A stretch of 64,000 bases of DNA from Enoplolaimus lenunculus (Eukaryota; Nematoda; Enoplea; Enoplida; Thoracostomopsidae): contig JASANG010001204.1 of assembly GCA_030248215.1 (NCBI GenBank), forward strand, positions 1 to 64,000, written 5' to 3'. The position numbers and the translations under genes are program-made. Below are positions 11,774 to 22,312 of the stretch, piece by piece. Under the pieces are notes generated by a model, which did no database searches, was not told the DNA's origin, and was given only the letters and a program-made list of their open reading frames with translations. Numbering within the stretch: position 1 is the first letter of the stretch; every line of letters begins with the position of its first letter.

Positions 11774-14700
11774 CTGGAACAGAAAATGAATACCAGTTGC
11801 TAACTATATTAGGCTTAGGGAATACTTGTTGTACGTCACCGCACGTCATTGTACGTCATTGTACGGTATTAATACACGCGACGCACGGCGCCGTATGACA
11901 TCTTTTAAACAAAATAGCGCCAGCATACATTTTTTTCTGTGTTTAAGTTTTTGAGCACAACTAACATGGTCTCGGCAACGAGGTATGTTCATTTCATCCT
12001 GTTCGATTTACATTTCTAAGGCACAGAGACAAATACTAAAATGTAAAATACGGGAGATATATTCCTCTCAGAACGTTCTGCAGGCAGACTAGAAAAATAC
12101 TTGCATGCTTTTAATGAAAATCGGGGTCAAAATGGCAGGAAATGTTGTAATTCGCTGCGGCTTCTCTACGAAAATTTAACGTTTTAACGTTTAAGAAGCA
12201 GCCCTGAAAAGGTCAGGGAGATGGGGTAGTCATGTCCTGTATGAATTTTTTGCACAACCTAAATTAAACAGCATGGGTTGTACTCGCCGTCCAATTGGTG
12301 TCTGTACTATTCCGTAGCGCTGGAGGTTTGAACAAAATTAGAAAAAGCTAACAAACTTGATTTTACTTAGGAAGTCGTTTTTATGTAAACAGAATCTGAC
12401 GCTGTGCAAAGCAGCTGCAAAAACACGCTCAATTCTGTTGCCTATTTTTCGAAACTGTTTCTTTTGGTTCCGATACATATAAAGTTATAGTTTTTCTCAT
12501 GCAATGCAAAAACATAAATACCGAAAGAACAACTGCGTAATTAAATGATTGACAACATAACAACAATTTTGGGTCTTTTCCGCTATCCTTCACAGCCCGC
12601 GTTTGCCCAAAAATGGTTTGCTTTTGAAAATTTTGCATCTTTGAGCTTCTCATGACCTCCTCTGATCACTTCACGCCTAAATTTGAATTCCCCCAGTTGG
12701 GACCCAAAAAATTTTGTCAAAAAGTTTGACAAATTAGTACCATTAGATGAAAAGGGTGTTAAATTGTTCGCAATCGGACAATTGCTTAATTAGTTATTGT
12801 CAAATAACTGATTTGGCGCGTTGCCAACGATTTGGGATGGCGCCAAATCAGTTAATTTGACCATAATTCGTTAACCAATCGTCTAATTGCAGAAAATCGA
12901 ACACCATTGCACTCAGATCCGTATGCTGCATCGAATTGTATATAATTTGTAAAACTTTTTGCAAAATTTTTTGGGTTCCAAAAAGGGACTTTGAGACCTT
13001 TAAAAACGAATTTTTCAAAAATTCAAATTTAAGCGCGGCATGATCAGGGGATGTCATGACAAGCTCAAATATGCAAAAAATATTTAAATCCAACGATTTT
13101 TGCGTAAACACTGGCTAGAGGGATAAACGGAAAAGACGCCAATTTTGCCGACGTTTAATCGAACGTGCGTAATAGCGCAGCGCTTATATTCTAAAACATT
13201 TAACTGCAGCCCATCATAAACATGAAACATGGACGGGACCTATTGATATACTAGAAACTGAACATCAAAACAAGACACACCTTCATATTTATCTGTTACT
13301 GTTAGGACACAATTTACTGAAGGCAACGATTTTATATTGATTAGATATTCCCATATGTATTGAGGCGAATAGGTGCGACCGCAACAAACAGAAAATATCT
13401 AAATTGTTAATACTTGCGAAAGATTGGCACTTGGTGTTTACTTGATTAGTTTTGCATCAATAATATAAACGTTTCTTATACACCCTTGAAAATGAAATGA
13501 TTTCACATCTTATTTAAGCATTCATTTCAAAAAATTCAAATTTTCAAAATTTTCGTCGCTTTGTTACCGAGACATATACCTTAACGAATTCGACACTAAA
13601 AAATTCGAAAACAGTAGTCCAGTCGTGAATCGAACCCGCTATACGCTATGGAAAACCATGTGCTTATTTCAGGGTATATGTTTCACTTGTTCAAAAATGC
13701 ACATGTAGAGTGGTAGTGTTATATATTAAAATTTAATGCATATGGTCTGTACACGTAAAATAGGGATAGCATAACCCAAAATTTAATTTCACTTGAACGA
13801 CACGAACGTCCAGGCTGCCTCAAAAATTATAGGAGCCCGATTTGCTTGAAGTAAACTATATTTTGTAATGAATAAAGTGCGTAATTGTCTGTTTTAAAGA
13901 TTTAAAAAATTTAATCATCATTATCGTCTTTCGTATGATAAAACATTCTCCGATGTCAGGTAAGCCTACATTACGCAACGTTTAGTTGGCAGTACGATGG
14001 TATTCATTGGTGCATGACCTACCTCAAGATTCTTTTGTCCTTTGTATGGTGCGTCCCACATAAGCCGCACTTTATTTGCTGTTATTTCTGCTTTCATATT
14101 TTGAGGTGCAGATTCTGGTTCTGAAATACAAATAGCAAACATGCTTATATTTACACTAGGATTATAATATAACGAGTTTATATTTTGTCAAACTATTGTG
14201 GACAACAGTGAGGTGCAAAGTATTAACGTAGTATACGGCTTGATACTGCAAAAGAACTTTGCAAAACAAATAAACGCGCGTAGTCAGCTAAAATGCAAAT
14301 GTTAAGCGCGATAAAAAATTGCAGCCAGCGCTTATATACAGAGATTATGTGTATATTGTGTAATAGGGTTCCGTTTTTGTGCAACTTCAAATTAGTGTTG
14401 AAAAGAAGGATAATATTTCGTACATTGAATCTTCAAACATATTTCCAATAGAGAAATGCACGCAAATATAAAGAGAAATATTTAATTGGATTACATCCAT
14501 GTATACTATAATGCCTACTTCAAGCGGCAATATAAAACAGATACCGTTTCCCTCGGTTACAAACGTATTAAAGCAGAATCAAGTATATAGAGGAAACGAA
14601 AGTAATACGTAAGACATTTATAGGTTTCAGCAACTAGATGAAATTTACGAACGCATGGTGAACTGGAACAGAGTTACGAAATTAGTATAAAAGGAGAACA

Positions 14701-17700
14701 GATTTCGAGCAGTTTCATTTCACGAATTTTAGTTTGTCCTATAGTTACTATTTTAGTTTTCTTTTCTATTCTTATTTTACTTTACAGTTGTGTTTTGCAT
14801 AAATTTTAATATAGGCTGAAGCGTTTGAATATTTTCACATCCATTCAACTTTGTAGTTTTAGTTTTAGTTACCATACATAGCTTGGTTACCAGTAATCTA
14901 AGAAGAATTAAAACGGTAGCTGCTAAGTTTTAAATCCTATCGCAGTTAAGCTATGGTAAAACAATTCTGCATGCTTATTTTCATAATCCTTAACATATAT
15001 ACAAACGAACCAAATTAAGTTTATTACCCTCATTAATACAGGTTGCTTTAATACACTAACGATTTCTTTTAAATTTTTTAAATTTACTTATCAAGATAGC
15101 TAGTAACGTGCTAATCAAAATATATTTAGTGTACTTAGAAATATTCTTAAGAACTAAGCACAGATTCAAGCAAACGCATTGAATTAGTTTACAGTGCTTG
15201 CGACAGCTATCTAAAGACGAGATTTATAAGTCTGAACCAGAAACTTGCATAAATTAGCAATGCGTATTGTTGGAATTTATAACTAGTTTTCATTTCATAT
15301 TGTCGAGAATCTTAACTCAATGATTCCACTCTCCAAGTAAAAGGGACAGTCAATTTACACCGACATACTTATTGATCAACTTCGACAGCCGAGCAAAGAT
15401 TTCAGTGCAGCGTTCATGGAACCCTTGTACAACCTCGACGGAAAGAGACCGAAATTTGTTGTATGTTCGGGCGCGTATCAGATGGTTTGATCTTGGGGCT
15501 TAGGAAAAGTCGTATCGCCGACACGTATACTTATCCTGGATTTAAGCTATACGGTGCTACTGTAATTCGACGAGGTCCAACCAACATAGGGGCTGCCGTG
15601 TTCATTGGGACAAAGCGACACTGCTGTCAACTCGAGATTTCCGTTTCGGAAATCAGTCTTAATTCTGTCCAATTTAATTATTAGAAATGTGAATCATATT
15701 GAATGCGGCGTGATTAAAACTGTTTCTGGTGTCATGTATAGCGACCTAATAGAAGTGGCACATACGATCGATGTCAGCCAATTTGGGAATATTATATTCA
15801 ATTGCGGTGTCAACATAGCGAGGCGGTCACATGATGCCCAATAGGGCTGTTCCTTTGCCAATGGCGCGTGGAGGGGTTCGGTTTAACGCCATCGTTTCTG
15901 AAATTACGGCGTCGAATGCGCTTTCATTCGTTAATTGGACTGCACCTGGTTGCAATATATTCGAACGGACTGATCAGTTTAACCAAGAGATCTGCTGATG
16001 GAGAATGTCGATGGATTTCACAAAGGAACGTCTTGGATTCGGTTATGTGTTCTGTGTTTTGCGACTACATTCCGCATTTGCGGCGAATCACATATAGCAT
16101 GTCAACTTAGCGATACACTCCATCTATACGGCCTCGGAAAACCAAATTTCACCAGGCGGCTTGATCTGATGGGGGGAGTGTTGAACATCTTTACTCGATA
16201 ATGTAACTCTGCAAGTAAATGGACAGTGACGGGACTGATTTGCATAAATAATTTGCATATTGCTGTTGTGTATTTTAGTTTAAACCAGCAAGTGTGTAGG
16301 TGACCAGGCGATTAACCCTTTCTCACATGAATATTTTCTATTTCCCCTGAGACCTACTTTTATGCTAGGATTCGAACTCCAATGGACAGTGACGGGACTG
16401 ATTTGCATAAATAATTTGCATATTGCTGTTGTGTACTTTAGTTTAAACCAGCAAGTGTGTAGGTGACCAGGCGATTAACCCTTTCTCACATGAATATTTT
16501 CTATTTCCCCTGAGACCTACTTTTATGCTAGGATTCGAACTCCAATGGACAGTGACGGGACTGATTTGCATAAATAATTTGCATATTGCTGTTGTGTACT
16601 TTAGTTTAAACCAGCAAGTGTGTAGGTGACCAGGCGATTAACCCTTTCTCACATGAATATTTTCTATTTCCCCTGAGACCTACTTTTATGCTAGGATTCG
16701 AACTCCAATGGACAGTGACGGGACTGATTTGCATAAATAATTTGCATATTGCTGTTGTGTACTTTAGTTTAAACCAGCAAGTGTGTAGGTGACCAGGCGA
16801 TTAACCCTTTCTCACATGAATATTTTCTATTTCCGCTGAGACCTACTTTTATGCTAGGATTCGAACTCCAGTGACTGGAGTGGAAGGCGTATACCATCAC
16901 CACTCAGCTATAAGAGCTTGACGCTCGAGCCCGAGGGGGCTCTCACGTCTTGTGGTGATTTAGTACTATGTATACGTGTTGCAATTGTTAAACACTGTGC
17001 GATATATACTATTTAACGTATATACACTGCGCTGAATTGCCTACAGGCAACTCAATGTGAGAAGGGGTTATAGGTAATAAACAGAAAATTTTTCGCTTAA
17101 CCCTTTCTCACATGAATATTTTATATTTCCCCTGAGACCTACTTTTATGCTAGGATTCGAACTCCAGTGACTGGAGTGGGAGGCGTATACCATCACCACT
17201 CAGCTATAGAAGTTTGACGCTCGAGCCCGAGGGGCCTCTCACGTCTTGTGGTGATTTAGTACTATGTATACGTGTTGCAATTGTTAAACACGGTGCGATA
17301 TATACTATTTAACGTATATACACTGCGCTGAGTTGCCTACAGGCAACTCAATGTGAGAAGGGGTTAAACGTAATTTGGTTCGTTCGTAAACTTGTCAAAG
17401 ATTATGCAAACAAGCATGCAGTATTTTTTCACTATGCCTTAATTGCGAGAGATGGTACTACTGTAAAAGTTTTTGTGTGAAGATTGCGAGTATGGCAAGA
17501 AAATAAAAAATATGAAAAAATTTAGCAGCTACAGTTTTATTCGTGTTAGATCACTGGTATCCAAGCTGGGAATGGTAACGATAATAAAATATTCAAATAC
17601 TTCAACCTTATATTAAAATTTAAGTAGACACAACTGCCAAGTAAAATAAGAATAGAACTAAAATAGTGACCACAGGACAAACTAAAATTCGTAAAATGAT

Positions 17701-20700
17701 AGCGTTCAAAATGTGTTCCCCTTTATAGTCACAAATAATTTCGTAATTCTGTGCCGACTACCATAAGTTTCTATATTTAATGTAGTTGCTGAAACACGTT
17801 TTACTTGGCAATTTTTTCAGGTTTTTTCATTTTTATAACTAAGGGCTTCGAAAAATCAGGTTTTTTCAAGTGTTTTAGTAAAAATCAGGTTTTTTCAGGT
17901 CGCGGACGCCCTGCGTGACATTTCCGCTAATTTTTTACGCAATTTGCACGTCTCTATTTAACAGAGTTTTTCTTTCGTTTCCTCTGTTTGATTTCACTTT
18001 AAGTACGTTTCAATAGATTAAAACAGCATGATTTATCGTGCCGCTAGAAGTAGGCATGCAGTATCTAACTACGCAAACTAACTAAATATGATTTATTCTT
18101 ACGTATGTACGCATTTCTCCATTTAAAATAATATGTTTGGAGATTCAATGAGCAAAAAATTACTTATCTTTTCAACGCAAATTTGATGTTGCACAAATAC
18201 GAAGGTGTATTACGCAATATACACGCACTCTCTGATACAATGTAGTCAACCACTCGCTACAACATTCTTGACGCGCCCTAACATTTAGATTAAATGACTA
18301 CACATGTTTGTTTGTTGTGTAAGATCCAGTACTGTATTTTTCTTATACTTAGTGAAAATTACATTTATCTATACTGTGACTGTTGCCACTACCATCCGCA
18401 AGATAAGGATTTGGTTTGCGTTTGAAAAAACTTCTCAACGCCTAAGACTGCCCAAGCCTTACTGATAGCGGCCCGTGAATAGGTTTGCGAAAACTGTGTT
18501 TTCGCGGGACTGCTAGGGTAAGCTTAAGATTTAGACTACTTTTGTTTTGCTTCGCTTTGGCTTAGGCTTAGAAATATGCATATCTTCAAGCTTAGGCTCA
18601 AGAATACGCTATATTATTGTTACAACCATTATTAATACATTAACAGCTAAGCATAAGCCTACTTTAATGAGAGAAAGTGTACAAAATTTGGAATCTGAAA
18701 CAATAGTACTTACGTACAGTACATAAATACTGTGCGGGTTTCTGAAATTTTATTTAAGTATTTAGTAAAGTTACACTTAAGTAATTACTTATATTGCCGA
18801 CTTAAGTAAATGCTGAACTTATTTAACAAAACAAATTAACAGCAAATGTGAGCCATGGTCATAACAAGAAAGTAATAGTTTTGTTTTATTGAGGAGGCGT
18901 CATTAGTCTACAATTTGAATTAGACCAAAATTAGTGCGCCTGAAATGTTAATCTGTAATATATAAAAATGAAACTGCGATTTATGAATTTACTTGGCTGA
19001 TGTACGCTTTTAAAGACGACAAAATGGTTAAGTAATTACTTATCGCGTACTACGAGTGCAAAGCAGTATATAAAAAAGGTTTAAAAACTCAGCCATTATG
19101 TATTACAATTGACAAAAATTTGTATAAATTTTCTACGCTGGACCTGTCTTGGAAACCACAACCATATATTTTAGCGGTGCCTATGAGTATGTTTTGCGAG
19201 AAAAGTTTTGCGTATCACTTTTACTCAACTCCGATTCCTTATCAATTACCAGTTATTTGGCAAACTCTCACAGGCTGACTTCTGCCATAATCGTTGCTCG
19301 CCCAAACTTTGAATTCGTAAATGCAAAACGCAATCAACCCTAAAACAAGAATGGTTAGGATTTGAATGCAAACAATCAATTTGTATATTATTATATTTTA
19401 TGGTTTGTTGACATATGCAGAAAATCAAAATCTTCTCTGTCACGTTTTAAACTTAAAACATGTTGATAACAGTCTACCGGATGTTTGTCAGCGGACGTCA
19501 CGCCCTAACTTTAATTTTTGTAAAAGTTTGGGTAACTAAAACTTTCTATAGAATAAAGGTTGTTCCAGAATGTAAGGAAATCTATATGAACCGCCAAAAC
19601 TCAACAACCACTGAACCAGCGCCTGATGAATGAGAAAGACCATGGGGCTTGGGGCCTGGCCCTCCGTGGCCTCGTTTCCAACCGAAAACGACGACATGTT
19701 TCAATGGATAACAAGCCATCAACTCCACTATTTGAATTTTCGGAAGTACTGATTGCGTTTTCCGGATCCAGTATCTCGATAAATAATAACCGTACATGGC
19801 TATATCTGTGTTGTTTTGGAGCGACTGTTGTTCTGTTACTGCTAATGTTCATTGCGTATTAGTTGTGGTATATATGGTCTCCGAACCTCCTACCACCTTA
19901 ATCTGTTTCTGCGCTGAAGTCCACTTAAACCGGTTCTTTTTGGTTATCCGCCCCCAGCCGGCGTTTGTCCAAAACTGGTTACCTGTTATTTCAATCTGCG
20001 TTTCTTTAGTCGAAACTTCTTTCGGCAACATATTCTCTCGTTCTCGTTTCGACCGATATCTTGTATTCGAACGGCTGCCTCGACGATTTTTTCGTTGCCT
20101 AAAACATAAACAAATTGTACTTAACTCATTTGGTCATTTCGAACTCTACTGTATATAATAGCTGTTTGTGATCGGTAACCATCAGTTTACAAAACTTTGT
20201 TTGTCAATAAAATTTTTGCCTGATATGGCCGTGCTCGAAGCCAGCAGAAAACAAACGTATTGCTAACCCTGTGACAATACGATAGTGATGAAAATTTATA
20301 AGTTATACCAGCCATACTCGGGCCCATTGCCATAGGGGTCAGAACGGCTCAACCCCTCTCGACAAATTTTGACCCACCCCACTAGAAAATATTCAAAATA
20401 TTCAACTTTGCTTTTAAGTCATCGAATCCTCTTGTATGCCTCCTGAATGTTTTAGCCCCCCCCCCCCAGCAAGCTAAGCTGGCTACGGGCCTGGCTCCAG
20501 TGAAGTTGGGCCACCTAATAGTTTTCGCCCGCCACGGACCTGTATCTTTTACCATATAACTTTAAACATTGATTAAATTGATTGCATACAGGGAACCAAA
20601 CAGCAAATTTACTTACCAGGCTGACCGTTTAGACTTATATCGAATGGTGTACGTCATAGGATTGTGGGTGGTAGGAACAAATTCAGGCGGATTCCATTCC

Positions 20701-20761
20701 AAAGTCACTGAGTACGGTTTAATGGCAGTGATGCGAAGGTTTGTCGGCTCAGAAGGAGGCA
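11255..20761 (-). CDS. Two-domain fibronectin type III protein, at least 5 exons, 5' end not assigned
   Basis: Exons 20761-20617, 20098-19983, 19339-19250, 14120-14023 and 11773-11255 join with matching phases (2, 1, 1, 0). FN3 domain 1: SEPTNLRITAIKPYSVTLEW, then YTIRYKSK, a basic insert of about 30 residues, then GLIAFCIYEFKVWASNDYG. FN3 domain 2: APQNMKAEITANKVRLMW, RYAVYYTKS, then LSENETYAFSVAAQYPTG. Both keep the core Trp (LEW, LMW) and the F-strand Tyr (YEFKV, YAFSV). The tail is Arg/Ser-rich (RSSGSKRSRRSRRQKRS), then acidic (KDDDEIENEQSEDSS), and ends at a TAG at 11255-11257 or continues through a possible donor, CCAG|GTAGGC. No signal peptide, membrane segment or start codon is seen. 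FN3 domains mediate binding; the role here is unknown. The first exon needs one upstream base, which the K2P channel model could supply. Confidence 0.75.
11774..12599. other. Intron sequence, no recognised feature
   Basis: Lies in the intron between FN3 exons D and E. It has a short run of TACGTCA/TGTACG repeats at 11833-11880. The rest shows no repeat or exon I can identify. Confidence 0.3.
12600..13130. repeat. Two copies of a dispersed element in inverted orientation
   Basis: TTTGAGCTTCTCATGACCTC (from 12640) and the inverse of CATGACAAGCTCAAATATGC (around 13050) match, as do CCCAAAAAATTTTG (12702) and the inverse of CAAAATTTTTTGGG (12962). CTGATTTGGCGC (12811) and GCGCCAAATCAG (12841) form the inner stem. 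A third copy lies at 60860-61075 and a partial one near 53790-53850. Confidence 0.8.
13131..14022. other. Intron sequence with one tRNA-like fragment
   Basis: On the minus strand GCGGGTTCGATTCACGACT (around 13618-13640) resembles a tRNA box B with T arm, probably a SINE remnant. I see no exon. Confidence 0.3.
14023..14120 (-). CDS. FN3 protein exon D (domain 2, strands A-C)
   Basis: Acceptor TTTGTATTTCAG, donor GTAGGT, 98 bases, ending in phase 0. It encodes EPESAPQNMKAEITANKVRL, MWDAPYKG and QKNLE. It lies just outside the left arm of the large inverted repeat (14278-18305), so that repeat sits inside the intron between exons C and D. Confidence 0.8.
15380..16190 (+). pseudogene. Decayed LINE (non-LTR retrotransposon) endonuclease fragment
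   Basis: GC-richer than its surroundings. In plus-strand frames I read YPGFKLYGATVIRRGPTNIG then AAVFIGTKRHCCQLEISVSE, then DLIEVAHTIDVSQFGNIIFN and CGVNIARR, then SNALSFVNWTAPGCNIF. These fit the AP-endonuclease domain of LINEs: gy.lyr..r....GGvai, then the GDFNarh motif, here degraded to CGVNIARR (the Asp and Phe are lost). The frame changes at least twice (between 15684 and 15720, and near 15870), and no reverse transcriptase is present. The clade is unknown. This rests on motif memory. Confidence 0.55.
16219..16870. repeat. 163-bp tandem repeat, 4 units
   Basis: ATGGACAGTGACGGGACTG begins at 16219, 16382, 16545 and 16708, so the period is exactly 163. Units are nearly identical (for example TGTATTTTAG becomes TGTACTTTAG). 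The second half of each unit is the first 70 bases of the TTAA element (AACCCTTTCTCACATG to GGATTCGAACTCC), so the array arose by duplication with one end inside that element. The last unit runs on into a full copy. Confidence 0.95.
16801..17071 (-). mobile_element. TTAA-flanked MITE with tRNA-like promoter boxes, copy 1
   Basis: Ends CCCTTTCTCACAT and ATGTGAGAAGGGG are inverted, flanked by TTAA on the left and TTAT on the right. A TTAA target with ends starting CCC is what piggyBac-type elements show. Inside, on the minus strand, TAGCTGAGTGGTGATGG resembles box A and GAGTTCGAATCC box B, about 40 bases apart, so the element may have captured a tRNA-derived sequence. It has no protein coding. 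Confidence 0.75.
17097..17367 (-). mobile_element. TTAA-flanked MITE with tRNA-like promoter boxes, copy 2
   Basis: Same length as copy 1, with perfect TTAA on both sides and few differences (TTATATTTCCCC for TTCTATTTCCGC). It lies 25 bases from copy 1 in the same orientation. The close match to copy 1 suggests recent spread or local duplication. Confidence 0.8.
18420..18690. repeat. TTAGGC-family dispersed element
   Basis: Contains GTAAGCTTAAGATTTAGACT, GGCTTAGGCTTAGAAATATGC and CAAGCTTAGGCTCAAG, and ends GAGAAAGTGTACAAAATTTGG, the same ending as the copy at 8218-8530. Confidence 0.65.
19250..19339 (-). CDS. FN3 protein exon C (domain 1, strands F-G)
   Basis: Acceptor TTCTTGTTTTAG, donor GTAATT, 90 bases, entering and leaving with one base. 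It encodes GLIAFCIYEFKVWASNDYGR and SQPVRVCQIT, the classic ending of an FN3 domain (Tyr-x-Phe-x-Val-x-Ala-x-Asn-x-x-Gly). It was found by searching for the missing half of domain 1 in the required phase, which supports the model. Confidence 0.8.
19983..20098 (-). CDS. FN3 protein exon B (basic insert in domain 1)
   Basis: Acceptor TTATGTTTTAG, donor GTAACC, 116 bases. It encodes QRKNRRGSRSNTRYRSKRER then KEVSTKETQIEIT. The first two thirds are a very basic loop, inserted between the C' and E strands; TQIEIT is the E strand. The loop is far longer than in ordinary FN3 domains. Confidence 0.7.
20320..20500. mobile_element. CAGGCCCGTAGCC-type MITE
   Basis: Runs from CGGGCCCATTGCCATAGGGG to CTAAGCTGGCTACGGGCCTG. 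The middle, TTTAAGTCATCGAATCCTC then TTGTATGCC, is shared with copies at 30290, 52203, 52490 and 53090. A run of 12 C lies at 20457-20468. Confidence 0.75.
20617..20761 (-). CDS. FN3 protein exon A (domain 1, strands A-C')
   Basis: Acceptor CACAAATTTTAG, donor GTAAGT (plus ACTTAC at 20611-20616), 145 bases, taking one base from upstream and leaving two. It encodes PPSEPTNLRITAIKPYSVTL, EWNPPEF and YTIRYKSKRSA. The next exon completes a Trp codon. Confidence 0.75.
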
Positions 20762-21549
20762 CTAAAATTTGTGGCGCAGAATGTGTAAAGTTTACAGTGT
20801 ACAATGTAGAACCATTTGATCCAGCCAGAGAGAGCCGTGACCATTGTTTCCGAGTACCCTACGCCCGTCCGCTAGTGGGAACCCCACTCTCAACCGGCAT
20901 GAGAAGCCAAACAAGCGTGAATAACGCAATGCTTAACGCGAACTGCGCTGAACGCGCAAAAGTTTTTGAAAGCCACACATGATGGATTTTGACACGGTCC
21001 GCAGGTGGCCGTCCGCGCCAGTGGGGTATGGATGGTAGCCGCGCCACTGGATTCAACTGTCGTGCATAATCGAGCGATCCTAATGTTTGCCGCAGTGTAA
21101 TTGCTGATTATAATATCTATATATTGCTTCTACGCTTCTAGACACAAGATCAGAACCAATACAAAATCAGACGTTTTGAAGTGAAATGTATGCAGCTTGT
21201 TAACCTAAATCTCTGCAAAATTTATGACCACCGATGCCAATCGTTGAAAAAATCTGAGCATTTCAATTTGTTTAAATACATTAAATAGTGGGTTTAGTAA
21301 CTTTTTTTAGCTTTTGCAAAATTTATCACAAACATTCACATACAGTTATAGTTCGATATAGCACGGTCGATAGTAATTTATGCTTCTAACTTGCGCATAA
21401 CAGTAGACGTAACATTCAAGATTTCTACGGCAAAATGCAAACATTAATAATAAATGCAGTTTACCTTTTTGATCTTCATGAATCGCTAAAAATAAATTCA
21501 GAAGTATCTGCATGGTTCGGAGGTATCAAATTTATGTTTTTCATACATA

Positions 21550-21755
21550 TTTGGGCCCATGTTACCTTAAAAGAGGCGTCCAGGTTTCTGGCGGGTCAAA
21601 CAAGAGTACGTTTAGATTCTAGATTACATTTTTTTGCTTAGGCTTAGGCTTAGGAACACATTCTTGCAACGCTTATAGGCTTACGCTTAGGAATACGCTT
21701 AATCTACTGTTACGCCCCTTAAAGTAACACTGGCCCATGTTTGTTCAAAATATCT
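21550..21755. mobile_element. TTAGGC-family MITE, about 200 bp, with ends
   Basis: GGGCCCATGTTACCTTAAAAG at the left pairs with CCTTAAAGTAACACTGGCCC at the right. Between them lie TTAGATTCTAGATTACATTT, TTGCTTAGGCTTAGGCTTAGG and ATACGCTTAATCTACTGTTAC. A sister copy is at 50935-51090. This shows that the family is a transposon with inverted ends and an internal 6-base repeat run. Confidence 0.75.
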
Positions 21756-22144
21756 CATTGATAGGTCTTGGTAACTTAGCGAACTGTGCATGACAGTTTA
21801 TAAACCTGGCTTGCGCCTGTTGAGTATTTATTTCTGACCTTTACAAGATACATATCAGAGATAGAAATGGGGCCTCCTGCGGATGCCCCACGACAGATTT
21901 TTTAAACCGTCACGTGGACACCATGATAAAGCCCTGCAGCGCCTGCTATACGAGAGTAGCAGTTATATTTTAGAATATAACATCGTTTATTGATTTTTAT
22001 GCTGATTTTTATAATTTTATGCAATTATTCTATCTTCGATCGACTTTTGTCAATTCACTACAGTTGTGAATTGAATTAGCAGGCCACTAACCAGAGAAAC
22101 TCGATGAACAAAAACAATTGTAACAAGTCAATCTGCCGAAAACA

Positions 22145-22312
22145 TTTTCTGGTTTACTTTTGAAGTAAAACGCACCTAACGACACAATTTCTGTAAAACT
22201 GGAAATTTTTTCAATACCGAAATTGCTGAATCTCTGGCAAAAATTCTACCGGAGCCGGAGGTCGATTTTCTTCTGTAGCCGGAGACAGAAGTCCGGTTGT
22301 TCCCTGACAGTA
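22145..22312. repeat. Dispersed repeat ending CCGGTTGTTCCCTGA
   Basis: ATACCGAAATTGCTGAATC, ACCGGAGCCGGAGGTCGATT and CCGGTTGTTCCCTGA recur as variants at 35700-35892. It lies in the gap between the K2P and FN3 models. Confidence 0.6.

Larger units (their letters stand above)
14278..18305. mobile_element. 4-kb structure with long inverted repeats
   Basis: The left arm (14278-14935) and right arm (17510-18305) are inverted copies. GTGTATATTGTGTAATAG (about 14351) matches the inverse of TATTACGCAATATACAC (about 18209); GGTTTCAGCAACTAG matches the inverse of GTAGTTGCTGAAACA; TAGCAGCTACAG-type inner ends match too. The right arm is longer because a block with repeated AAATCAGGTTTTTTCA (17805-17935) lies inside it. 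The middle holds a LINE fragment, tandem repeats and two TTAA elements. It could be a decayed DNA transposon with long terminal repeats, or two copies of one element facing each other. Confidence 0.75.

Noticed and set aside
16862-16925. A true tRNA gene
   Set aside because: Box A and box B words are present, but the T stem, anticodon stem and acceptor stem do not pair properly, and the sequence repeats within a mobile element.
19601-19852. Extra FN3 exon (NISSNRTTVAPKQH) between exons B and C
   Set aside because: It looked like a strand of FN3, but the frame has a stop before it, no acceptor fits, and exon C at 19250-19339 completes the domain with correct phase.
20457-20468. Run of C as a regulatory or G-quadruplex site
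   Set aside because: It is part of a MITE, as are the G/C runs near 25910, 28045, 28150 and 59755. A single run is not a quadruplex.
20569-20982. 137-codon open stretch on the plus strand
   Set aside because: It is antisense to FN3 exon A, whose minus-strand frame has clear domain motifs and splice sites. The rest of the stretch matches no family and resembles dispersed sequence near 3285.
21640-21720. Telomere or chromosome end, because of TTAGGC units
   Set aside because: Runs are only 2-5 units long, occur in both orientations at many places, and lie inside elements with inverted ends.
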